Assembly: GCA_020161135.1 (NCBI GenBank)
Contig: JAIUOB010000002.1
Coordinates: forward strand, 558,001-622,000
Direction of reading: 5' to 3'
Origin: Gemmatimonadota bacterium
Lineage (GTDB): Bacteria > Gemmatimonadota > Gemmatimonadetes > Gemmatimonadales > Gemmatimonadaceae
Length of the DNA stretch: 64,000 bases
Shown: in pieces, positions 1-7,293 of the stretch
Layout of the letters: every line of letters starts with the position of its first letter
Position numbering within the stretch: the first letter of the stretch is position 1
Translations under genes and position numbers: made by a program
Notes under the pieces: model-generated
The model's database searches: none
Told to the model about the DNA's origin: nothing
Seen by the model: the letters and a program-made list of their open reading frames with translations, nothing else

Positions 1-519
1 GACCCGTACCGCGTGTTCGTGTACACGTCGCTGCAGGAGCGGGCGACGCAGGTGAGCCACGCCAACACCGGCAAGCTGGCCGGTGAGTACGAGCCGCTCA
101 TCGGCACGGTGCTCAACAACGTGGCCAAGGAAGAGGCGCGGCACTACGTGTTCTACCGCGAGATCTTCAAGCGGGTGCTGGAGCGCGACCCCAACCGCGC
201 GTTGCACAGTGCGTCGCTGGTCATGCCCAGCATCGACATGCCCGGCATCAACATGCCACACTTCCGCGAGATGGCCGACGTGATCCGTCGCGCCGGCATC
301 TACGGCCCGCGCGACTACATCCGCATTGTCGAGGATCTCATCCGGTTCTGGGCCATCGACAAGATCGAGGGGCTGAACGAGATGGGGCGGAAGGCGCAGG
401 AGAAGATCATGGAGATCACGGCGCGCCTCGAGCGCGTGGCGGACGTGATGGAGACGCGCAGCCGCGCCAAGACCTTCTCGTTCGCGGTGGCGTTCAACCG
501 CGAATTCGCGATGGAGTGA
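1..519 (+). CDS. Acyl-ACP desaturase (type 2 fatty-acid desaturase), C-terminal part
   Basis: The reading frame is open from base 1, so the N-terminus lies outside the window; about 172 codons are visible. The soluble stearoyl-ACP desaturase family introduces a double bond into acyl chains on ACP using a di-iron centre. The segment has the family's late features: an LQERATQVSHANT stretch, then the second iron-ligand motif of E-E-x-R-H type (AKEEARHYVFY), and the long helical tail ending in FNREFAME. Its TGA overlaps the GTG of the next gene by 4 nt (GTGA), suggesting translational coupling. The function is well supported by motif order; substrate and double-bond position cannot be told. Confidence 0.85.
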   Translation, partial: DPYRVFVYTSLQERATQVSHANTGKLAGEYEPLIGTVLNNVAKEEARHYVFYREIFKRVLERDPNRALHSASLVMPSIDMPGINMPHFREMADVIRRAGIYGPRDYIRIVEDLIRFWAIDKIEGLNEMGRKAQEKIMEITARLERVADVMETRSRAKTFSFAVAFNREFAME

Positions 520-2321
520 GCGGGACCGCCGCCATGGAGTCCGGGTCGATGTCCCACCTCGTCGGCCCGCTCCGCGACGCGCTCGGCGACCGCTTTGCCG
601 TCGAGCGCGCCCTCGGGCAGGGGGGCATGGGCGCGGTGTACCTCGCGCGCGACCGCCAGCTCGAGCGCGCGGTGGCCATCAAGGTGCTGCCGCCGGAGTT
701 CGCGCAGCGAGTCGAGCTCCGCGAGCGCTTCCTGCGCGAGACGCGCGTCACGGCCGGCTTCTCGCACCCCAACATCGTCCCGGTCTTCAGCATCGAGGCC
801 CATGGCGACCTCCTGGCGTACGTCATGGGGTTCGTCGAGGGGGAGACGCTGGCCGAGCTGGTGCGACGCGTGGGCCCGCTGCCGGTGCGCGACGTCGTGC
901 GCATGCTGCAGGACATCGGCTACGCGCTGGCCTACGCCCACGGCCGCGGCGTGGTGCACCGCGACCTCAAGCCGGACAACATCATGATCGAGCGCGCCAC
1001 CGGACGCGCGCTCCTCATGGACTTCGGCATCTCGCGGTCGGTGTCGGCGGGCGCCGTGCCGGCGCGGGCCGCGGGCGCCACGGCGCTCACGCGCGTGGGC
1101 GAGGTGGTCGGCACGCCGGAGTTCATGAGCCCCGAGCAGGCCTCGGGCGACGACGTCGACGGACGCAGCGACCTGTACGCGCTGGGACTCGTGGCCTGGT
1201 TCGCGCTGGCCGGCGAGAGCGCGATGCAGGGGGAGAGCACGCAGAAGGTGCTGGTGCGGCAGCTCACCGAGACGGTGCCACCGGTGCACACTCGGCGCAG
1301 CGACGTCCCCACGCCGCTCTCCGAGGTCATCGCCCGCTGCGTCGAGAAGGCCCCCGAGGCACGCTTCGCCAACGCCGAGGCGCTCATCGAAGCGCTCGAC
1401 GCCGGAGCGCTCCGCGGCGGTGACGTGCCGTTGCCGGTGCGCCTCTTCGCCGAGGAGCTGTCGAAGGTGTCGCAGGTGCTCGTCTTCTCGGCGATCCTCA
1501 TCCCGGTGGTGTACCAGCTGCTGGCGAGTTGGGGGCGGGGGGCACTCGACGTCGTGCTGCCGGTGGTGCTCATTGCCGCGATCGCCTGGGGGCGCCTGGC
1601 GCAGGCGCTGCAGCAGGCGCGAGGGCTGCTGACGCGCGGCTTCACCCCCGCGGCCATCCGGAGCGGCTTTGCCGCGCTGCGCGCCGAACGTGACGCCGAG
1701 CGGGCGCAGCTGCGGGCGACGCCCACCGCGGTGCTGCGTCGGCGGCGGCAGGTGGTGAGCGCGAGTGGATTCCTCGCCCTGTCGTTCGCGCTGCGCGCGT
1801 GGGTGGTCGCCAGCATGCGCACCGAGGTGCGCCCCGGCTGGTATCAGGTGTCGCTGCCGGGGGTCATCATCCTGTATGCGGCGTACGTCATGCGCGGCGT
1901 CTCCATCGTGCAGCTGGTGCGCTCGCCGCTGCGCCCGTCGCTCGGCGAACGGCTGTTCGCGGTCACGTGGGCCGGCGCGCCCGGACAGTGGCTGCTGCGG
2001 GCGCTGGGTACGGGACTGGGGCTGCCCTCCCGCGGCGGCGTGACCGTGCCGCCCACGCAGGCACGCACACCGGTCACGGCGGCGCCCGGGTCCACGCCGG
2101 TGAGGTCCACACCGGCGACGGCAACGCCGGTGCGCTCCGCGCCCACGAGCGCCTCGACCGCGCGTGTGGCGCGCGAGAACAGCGGGTCGCTCACGGAGCC
2201 GGCGGCGCCGTCGCACGCCAGCGGTGCAGATGGTACCGCCCGGATCGAGGCGCTCGATGCCCGGGTGCGTGCGCTCGAGGCGTGGCGCGCTCGCGCTGAA
2301 CCGAACGGCATCGACGCGTAG
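516..2321 (+). CDS. Membrane-anchored Ser/Thr protein kinase (Hanks type)
   Basis: GTG start overlapping the previous stop; ATGs at 534 and 549 are alternatives, and the conserved domain begins right after 549. The kinase domain is complete: Gly loop GQGGMGAVYLARD, VAIK lysine, HRDLKPDN (H148, D150), DFG (D169), and a SPEQASGDDVDGRSDLYALG segment. After the kinase domain come roughly four hydrophobic stretches (around residues 325-350, 350-375, 415-430 and 445-465), so it is a membrane protein. It ends in a Thr/Ala/Pro-rich linker and a short heptad-like tail (RIEALDARVRALEAW). Extracellular sensor repeats such as PASTA are absent. The position next to a lipid desaturase may be coincidental. 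Confidence 0.9.
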   Translation: MSGTAAMESGSMSHLVGPLRDALGDRFAVERALGQGGMGAVYLARDRQLERAVAIKVLPPEFAQRVELRERFLRETRVTAGFSHPNIVPVFSIEAHGDLLAYVMGFVEGETLAELVRRVGPLPVRDVVRMLQDIGYALAYAHGRGVVHRDLKPDNIMIERATGRALLMDFGISRSVSAGAVPARAAGATALTRVGEVVGTPEFMSPEQASGDDVDGRSDLYALGLVAWFALAGESAMQGESTQKVLVRQLTETVPPVHTRRSDVPTPLSEVIARCVEKAPEARFANAEALIEALDAGALRGGDVPLPVRLFAEELSKVSQVLVFSAILIPVVYQLLASWGRGALDVVLPVVLIAAIAWGRLAQALQQARGLLTRGFTPAAIRSGFAALRAERDAERAQLRATPTAVLRRRRQVVSASGFLALSFALRAWVVASMRTEVRPGWYQVSLPGVIILYAAYVMRGVSIVQLVRSPLRPSLGERLFAVTWAGAPGQWLLRALGTGLGLPSRGGVTVPPTQARTPVTAAPGSTPVRSTPATATPVRSAPTSASTARVARENSGSLTEPAAPSHASGADGTARIEALDARVRALEAWRARAEPNGIDA

Positions 2322-2365
2322 CGTCGTGTCCACCTATCCGACCATGACTGCCGCGTGAGTACCGC

Positions 2366-3652
2366 ATGATCGCCGCCCACGCCATGTTCCTCGCGACGCT
2401 CCTGTCACTGCACCTCGCCGCCGGGCCGGATCGTGCGCCTGGCGAGCCCCGCGCGGTGGACCGTGCCCCCCGTCGCGCCGTGCAGGTGGGCGCCGACCGC
2501 CTGCTGGGCGAGTACGCCCACCTCGTGCGCGGCAAGCGGGTGGCGCTGGTCGCCAACCACAGCGCGCGCCTCGCTGACGGCACGCACCTGGCCGACGCGC
2601 TCTTCCGCGCGCCGGGTGTGCGGCTCACCGTGCTGTTCGGGATGAACTACGACATCCGGTCGAACGACTACAGCGTGACGCCTGATGGCGAGGTCGCGAC
2701 CGACCGCACAACCGGGCTCACGAAGTACGACCTGTACGGCGAGACGCACAAGCCGACGCCCGCGATGCTCCAGGGCGTCGACGTGATCGTCTTCGACATC
2801 CAGGAGGTCGGTGCGCGCTTCTACGAGCACATCAACATCCTGGGCTTCGTCATGGAGGCGGCGTCGGAGCTGGGCATTCGCGTGGTCGTGCTCGACCGGC
2901 CGAATCCCATCACCGGCATCAAGGTCGAGGGGTTCGTCACCGACTCGGCCACGCGGTTCCGCTTCGGCTCGTATGCGCCGGTGCCGGTGGTGCACGGCAT
3001 GACCATGGGCGAGCTCGCGCGGCTGTACAACGGCGAGCGGATGCTGCGCGGTGGGCGCACGGTGCCACTCGACGTGGTGCCCATGACCGGGTGGACGCGG
3101 GCGATGTGGTACGACGAGACCGGGCTCGCGTGGCGGAAGCCGTCGCCCAACCTGCTCACGCTCGGGTCGGTGCTCGCGTACGTCGGCACCTGCCTGTTCG
3201 AGGCCGTGAACGTGAGCGAGGGGCGTGGCACCGACCACCCGTTCGAGACCATCGGGGCGTCGTGGCTCGACCACACGCGTGCCGTCGCATTGCTGCGTGA
3301 CCTCAACCTGCCGGGTGTGCGGTTCGAGGCCGTGGAGTTCACGCCGGTGCAGCAGCCGTATCACGGTCGGCCGCCCAAGCTGGCCGGCGAGCGGCTGCGT
3401 GGCATTCGGCTGCACGTCACCGATCGCAACGCGTTCGCGCCCTACACGACCGGCATCGCGCTGCTGTGGGCCGTACACACGCTGCACGCCGACAAGCTCG
3501 TGTGGAACGATGCCGTGCTCGACCGGCTTGTGGCCACGCCGCGACTCAAGGCCATGCTGCAGGCGGGGAAGACGCCGGACGACATCGCCGGCGCGTGGCG
3601 CGACGAAGTGCGGGCGTTCGAGCGGGTGCGGGGGACGTACCTGCTGTACTGA
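2366..3652 (+). CDS. DUF1343 / NamZ-like exo-beta-N-acetylmuramidase family protein
   Basis: 428 aa with an N-terminal hydrophobic signal (MFLATLLSLHLAAG). The family signatures are clear and in order: VRGKRVALVANHSA, TGLTKYDLYGETHKPT, VDVIVFDIQEVGARFYEHI, VVVLDRPNPITG, PVVHGMTMGELARLYN, NVSEGRGTDHPFE. Characterised NamZ proteins release terminal MurNAc from peptidoglycan fragments in the periplasm or outside the cell. One departure stands out: where the family usually reads GPEHG(I/F)RG this protein has GMNYDIRS, so the conserved Glu and His there are missing. Fold assignment is firm; retained muramidase activity is uncertain. Confidence 0.85.
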   Translation: MIAAHAMFLATLLSLHLAAGPDRAPGEPRAVDRAPRRAVQVGADRLLGEYAHLVRGKRVALVANHSARLADGTHLADALFRAPGVRLTVLFGMNYDIRSNDYSVTPDGEVATDRTTGLTKYDLYGETHKPTPAMLQGVDVIVFDIQEVGARFYEHINILGFVMEAASELGIRVVVLDRPNPITGIKVEGFVTDSATRFRFGSYAPVPVVHGMTMGELARLYNGERMLRGGRTVPLDVVPMTGWTRAMWYDETGLAWRKPSPNLLTLGSVLAYVGTCLFEAVNVSEGRGTDHPFETIGASWLDHTRAVALLRDLNLPGVRFEAVEFTPVQQPYHGRPPKLAGERLRGIRLHVTDRNAFAPYTTGIALLWAVHTLHADKLVWNDAVLDRLVATPRLKAMLQAGKTPDDIAGAWRDEVRAFERVRGTYLLY

Positions 3653-3787
3653 GGTGTCCGCGAGCGTGACAAGTGTCACGCCATGGCGCGTGGCGTTGCC
3701 CACGGTGGCCGGCGCGAACGGCTTGTCCCCGCGAGGATGTCGTCGTGGCTTGTCTGCGAGCCCGTGACGCATGATGGTGCGATCACC

Positions 3788-4018
3788 ATGCCAAGCTCGC
3801 GCGCGTTGCTCACAGTTGCGTTCTGCCTTGCCGTCGCCGCTGCCTGCGCGGGGGAGGACGTCCTGATGCCCTGCCCAGCGGACTTTCGGGCGACCGTGGT
3901 TTCGATTTCAGGTCTGGTCACTGGGCGCGCGATCGGCAGCACGAGGCTTCTGGCACGTCGAGTGACCCTTCCCATCTTCACGGCCGATGCCACAACCGGC
4001 ATCGACGTGGTGCCATGA
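3788..4018 (+). CDS. Small lipoprotein, probably truncated relative of the next gene
   Basis: 76 aa from ATG 3788, with a signal peptide and an Ala-Ala-Cys lipobox (LAVAAACAGEDV). The segment after the Cys (AGEDVLMPC) resembles the same region of the following protein (ADDILVPC), but the rest of the domain is not maintained and the frame ends early, about 45 residues shorter than its neighbour. I read it as a decayed tandem duplicate, or a divergent small lipoprotein. An upstream in-frame ATG at 3683 exists but would bury the signal peptide. Confidence 0.45.
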   Translation: MPSSRALLTVAFCLAVAAACAGEDVLMPCPADFRATVVSISGLVTGRAIGSTRLLARRVTLPIFTADATTGIDVVP

Positions 4019-4085
4019 CGACGTCGTTGCCGCGCCGCGAGCGCGGTACCGAAGCGCGATGCCCACGCAACGGAACGCCAGACTG

Positions 4086-4451
4086 ATGCCGACCCGCGCA
4101 CGTACCAGTGTCATCGCAACGTTCGCCGTCGTTGCCACACTCACCGCCACCGCCTGTGCCGACGACATCCTCGTCCCCTGCACCCTCGAAGGTACCGTCG
4201 TCATGCAGGACGCCAGTGCAACATTGCGCGTCGGCGAGATGACGCGCGCACGCGCCATGGTGCGCACCTGCGGAGGCCGGATCTACGAGCTTCGCGAGTA
4301 CTGGTACTGGTCATCCGACCCGACGATCGCCGCCGTCGATTCGGCGACCGGGTGGATCTACGCATGGCGGCCGGGACGCGTCACCATCAACGCACAGGAG
4401 CCGCGCTCACCGGTGCCGAGTGGATTCCACGAGCTCACGGTGACACGCTAG
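4086..4451 (+). CDS. Ig-like (Big_2-type) lipoprotein
   Basis: 121 aa from ATG 4086 (ATG 4059 is an alternative; 4086 gives a normal-length signal). The signal peptide ends in TATAC, a lipobox. The remainder is a single bacterial Ig-like fold pattern: LRVGEMTRARAMVRTCGG, then WSSDPTIAAVDSATGWIYAWRPGRVTI, the usual x-S-S-D-P-x-x-A-x-V-D ... G-x-x-T-I motif of Big_2 domains. Such single-domain lipoproteins are surface or periplasmic; no enzymatic role is visible. It is the intact member of a tandem pair with the gene at 3788 and converges on the GDPD gene 16 bp downstream. Confidence 0.65.
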   Translation: MPTRARTSVIATFAVVATLTATACADDILVPCTLEGTVVMQDASATLRVGEMTRARAMVRTCGGRIYELREYWYWSSDPTIAAVDSATGWIYAWRPGRVTINAQEPRSPVPSGFHELTVTR

Positions 4452-4467
4452 CGTTCCACGCACCGCA

Positions 4468-5505
4468 TCAGCGCCCGAGCCCCCGCACCACCACGTCCGG
4501 AAAGTCCCCGAAGATCCCGTCCACGCCGAGCGATGCGATCTCGCGCACCTCGGCCAGCGGGTCGCCGCCGTAGCGGCGCGGCAGGAAGGTGGGCTCGGAG
4601 CGCAGCGTCCACGCGTGCACCAGCAGCCCCGCCGCATGCGCGTCGCGCACCAACGACGTGGGGCGGGCGGCGGAGTCGGCGCCCACCAGCATCCGCGTGT
4701 TCACCCCCACCGCATCGGCAAAGCCGGCAATCTCCCGGAGCCCTGCGGGCGTGGTCCATTCGCGCCCCGTACGCCGGTCACCCGCCAGGCGGCGATCGTA
4801 GGGCGCCTCACCGCCGGACAGCAGCAGCACCAGCGGCACCTGTGTCTCGAGACGCAGCGCGATGAGGTTCCACACCTCGAAGCTCTGGATGAACACCGGC
4901 GCATCGCGCCGGTCGAGCCCCCGCGCCCGCAGTGCACGCAGCAGCGGCCGCTCGAGCGGCAACCCGATGCGCTTGAGGTGCGTGGGATGCTTGGTCTCGG
5001 GGTACACCCCCACCGCCCGCCCGCGCGCGCGCCCCAGCGAGTCGGCCAGCGCCAGCACCTCGTCGAAGGTCGGAATAGCGAACTGCCCGTCGTACGCATG
5101 CGAACGCGCCGCCAGCCGCTCCTTCGCGCGCAGCGTCTTTAGCTCGGCCAGCGTGAAATCCTCGGTGAACCAGCCGTCGAGCGTGTCGTCGTCGATGACC
5201 TTGCGGGTGCGCCGCGCCGGGAACTTCTGGGCCACGTCGGTGGTGCCGCCGATCTCGTTCTCGTGCCGCGCCACCAGCACGCCGTCCCGCGTACTCACGA
5301 GGTCGGGCTCGATGAAGTCGGCCCCCATCTGCACCGCCAGCGCGTACGCCTCGAGGGTGTGCTCGGGGCGGTGCCCGCTCGCGCCGCGATGCGCGATGAC
5401 GATGGGCCCGGCGGCGGGGCGCGGCAGCGGCGCGGCGAGGGGCGCGCGAGGGGGACCGGCGCAGGCAGCCAGGAGGAGCAGCAGGACAAGACAGGCGCGC
5501 GTCAT
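4468..5505 (-). CDS. Glycerophosphodiester phosphodiesterase lipoprotein (GlpQ-like)
   Basis: 345 aa. A short signal peptide ends in LLAAC, so a lipid-anchored periplasmic enzyme is expected. The GDPD TIM-barrel motifs are present: VIAHRGASGHRPEHTLEAY (catalytic His and metal Glu), FIEPDLVSTRDGVLVARHE (metal Glu/Asp and second catalytic His), a TFDEVLAL segment and YPETKHP. Length matches the periplasmic GlpQ class, which cleaves glycerophosphodiesters to glycerol-3-phosphate and alcohol. The C-terminal VDGIFGDFPD motif is also typical. Confidence 0.9.
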   Translation of the reverse strand: MTRACLVLLLLLAACAGPPRAPLAAPLPRPAAGPIVIAHRGASGHRPEHTLEAYALAVQMGADFIEPDLVSTRDGVLVARHENEIGGTTDVAQKFPARRTRKVIDDDTLDGWFTEDFTLAELKTLRAKERLAARSHAYDGQFAIPTFDEVLALADSLGRARGRAVGVYPETKHPTHLKRIGLPLERPLLRALRARGLDRRDAPVFIQSFEVWNLIALRLETQVPLVLLLSGGEAPYDRRLAGDRRTGREWTTPAGLREIAGFADAVGVNTRMLVGADSAARPTSLVRDAHAAGLLVHAWTLRSEPTFLPRRYGGDPLAEVREIASLGVDGIFGDFPDVVVRGLGR

Positions 5506-5636
5506 GCTCTATGCTACCCGTCGCGGGCCCCCGACGGCCAGCGTGCGTTCGGTCACGGTTTGCCCCCGACCGTTTCGCCCCGCCGTGCGCGCCCGTCACT
5601 GGTGCCGCCCCGGTTCGCGCGGTAGGGTATCGCGTC

Positions 5637-6311
5637 ATGCAGCCGACCGCGCCCGAACCGCTCCTCGCCGCCATCCGTGGCCGCGACCAGGTGACCCTCG
5701 AACGCCTGCTGCGCGAGGATCCCGCGCTGGCCACACACCGCGGCCCCGGCGGGGAGTCGCTCGTCCTCCACGCCTGCTACACCGGCGCCGTCGAGCTCGC
5801 CCCGATGCTGCTGCGCGGCCGCGCGCCCGATGCCTGCGAGGCCGCGGCCCTGGGCGACGTCGTGCACCTGCGGCGCGCCATCGAGGAGGACGACGATGCG
5901 CGCGTGCGCCGCAGCAGCGACGGGTGGACGCCGCTGCACCTGGCGGCGTTCTTCGGCCATGTGGATGCCGTCGCGCTGCTCATCGACCACGGCGCGCCGC
6001 TCGACGCGCACTCCACCAACGCCACGCGCAACACTCCGCTGCACGCGGCGCTGGCCGGCGCCACCAACGCGACCATCGTGCGGCGGCTCATCTTTGCCGG
6101 CGCCGATGTCGATGCACAGGGCGCGCATCACATCACGCCGCTGCACCTGGCTGCGTCACGCGGCGACGGCGCGCTCTGCGACCTGCTGCTGGCGCGCGGC
6201 GCCGAGCCGCACCCGACCATGGAGGGCGGCACCACGCCGGCCATGCTTGCCACCGCACGGGGCCACCTCGAGCTCGGGCAGCGCCTCGCGGCCATCGAGG
6301 CGGAGCCGTAG
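5637..6311 (+). CDS. Ankyrin-repeat protein
   Basis: 224 aa from ATG 5637; the frame is open further upstream to 5511 but that part lacks repeat structure and is rich in Arg/Pro, typical of a shadow extension. At least four ankyrin units are readable, the best being DGWTPLHLAAFFGHVDAVALLIDHGAPLD and HITPLHLAASRGDGALCDLLLARGAEP, each with the TPLHLAA signature. No signal peptide or membrane segment, so a cytoplasmic protein-interaction scaffold. It converges with the DUF4159 gene. Confidence 0.85.
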   Translation: MQPTAPEPLLAAIRGRDQVTLERLLREDPALATHRGPGGESLVLHACYTGAVELAPMLLRGRAPDACEAAALGDVVHLRRAIEEDDDARVRRSSDGWTPLHLAAFFGHVDAVALLIDHGAPLDAHSTNATRNTPLHAALAGATNATIVRRLIFAGADVDAQGAHHITPLHLAASRGDGALCDLLLARGAEPHPTMEGGTTPAMLATARGHLELGQRLAAIEAEP

Positions 6312-6368
6312 CAACGCGCGCGCCGTGACGAGACGCGCAGCGGCGTCACGCGCAGGCGCGACCCGCCG

Positions 6369-7118
6369 TCAGTGCGTCAGGCCGTAGATGACGTAGTTGG
6401 TGGCGAACTTGTAGGCGTCGTTGGAGAAGTTGATCGGGTACCACCCCTCACCCGACCACTCCATGTAGTCGCCGATGTCATTGTTGAAGTTGATGATCAC
6501 CATGAGCCGCTTGGTGGGGTCATTGTCCTCGTAGATGCCGAGGTACTGCGCCTTGGCCATGGGCGTGGCCGGGTGGGTCATCCCGTCGAGCGACTTGATG
6601 CGGAAGAAGGTGTCGAAGACCGGATGCGAGAGGTCCATCGGCACGATGCGCCCCTCGGGAAGCACGCGCCGCATCCCTTCCTCGAACACGCGCCACTGCT
6701 GGTCGAAGTAGAAGTCGTCGACGATCAGGAAGCCGCCCTTCTGCAGCCACGTGCGGAGCCCCAGCGCCTCGCGGTCGTTGGGATACCAGTAGCCGGGCTC
6801 GGTGAGATACGCGACGGCCTGCTGCCCCAGCGCGCGATCGTCGAGCGTGTACACGTTGCTCCCCTGCGTGTGCACCCGCATGCGCGTGAGATCCTTGAGG
6901 ATCGTCATGAAGTTGCGCTCCATCTTGGGATAGTCCGCACTCCACGCCATGCGGTAGCCCTCGGTGTAGCGCAGCCGCGCGAAGGCGTACTTGCCGTCGT
7001 ACGGCACATTCGGCTCGATGTACATCCGCCCGCCGCGCTGCGACCACGCATACGTGGCCGCGAGGGACGTCGCGACCACGAGGGCGGCACCGATGGCGAG
7101 GGCGCGGGGGAGGGGCAT
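6369..7118 (-). CDS. DUF4159-family secreted protein
   Basis: 249 aa from ATG 7118, which gives a normal signal peptide (MPLPRALAIGAALVVA...AYAWS). Family features: FARLRYTEG near the start of the mature part, MERNFMTILKDLTRMRVH, LRTWLQKGGFLIVDDF, LPEGRIVPMDLSHPVFDTFF, and a C-terminal NDIGDYMEWSGEGWYPINFSNDAYKFATNYVIYGLTH. DUF4159 has no established biochemical function; it has a flavodoxin/Rossmann-like look and is usually exported. It is separated from the efflux operon by a hairpin repeat. Confidence 0.75.
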   Translation of the reverse strand: MPLPRALAIGAALVVATSLAATYAWSQRGGRMYIEPNVPYDGKYAFARLRYTEGYRMAWSADYPKMERNFMTILKDLTRMRVHTQGSNVYTLDDRALGQQAVAYLTEPGYWYPNDREALGLRTWLQKGGFLIVDDFYFDQQWRVFEEGMRRVLPEGRIVPMDLSHPVFDTFFRIKSLDGMTHPATPMAKAQYLGIYEDNDPTKRLMVIINFNNDIGDYMEWSGEGWYPINFSNDAYKFATNYVIYGLTH

Positions 7119-7198
7119 GAGCGGGATGGGGGGGAGGCTCCTGTATGCTACGGCACGGGAGGGGGGAGCGCTGCGGCGCGACGAGTCCACCCTCCCCC

Positions 7199-7280
7199 CT
7201 GACTCCTCCCCCCTGCCCCCTGCCTCCTGCGGTTGCGATCGCCGAACCACAGGAGGCAGGGGGCAGAGAGGAGGGGTCAG
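7199..7280. repeat. Large imperfect inverted repeat (hairpin A), likely terminator of the efflux operon
   Basis: Arms 7199-7229 and 7250-7280 match at 28 of 31 positions, with a 20-nt loop holding the palindrome gcgatcgc. The arms are C/T- versus G/A-rich (core ccctgcctcctg / caggaggcaggg). It lies 13 nt downstream of the RND stop codon on the minus strand and upstream of the DUF4159 gene, so a transcript-stopping role is plausible, but the size and sequence also fit a dispersed repeat family. Confidence 0.75.
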
Positions 7281-7293
7281 GATGCAGGCTGGA

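Noticed and set aside
315..2333. 672-aa open frame on the minus strand
   Set aside because: Antisense shadow of the kinase gene; composition dominated by Arg/His/Gly/Ala and no domain.
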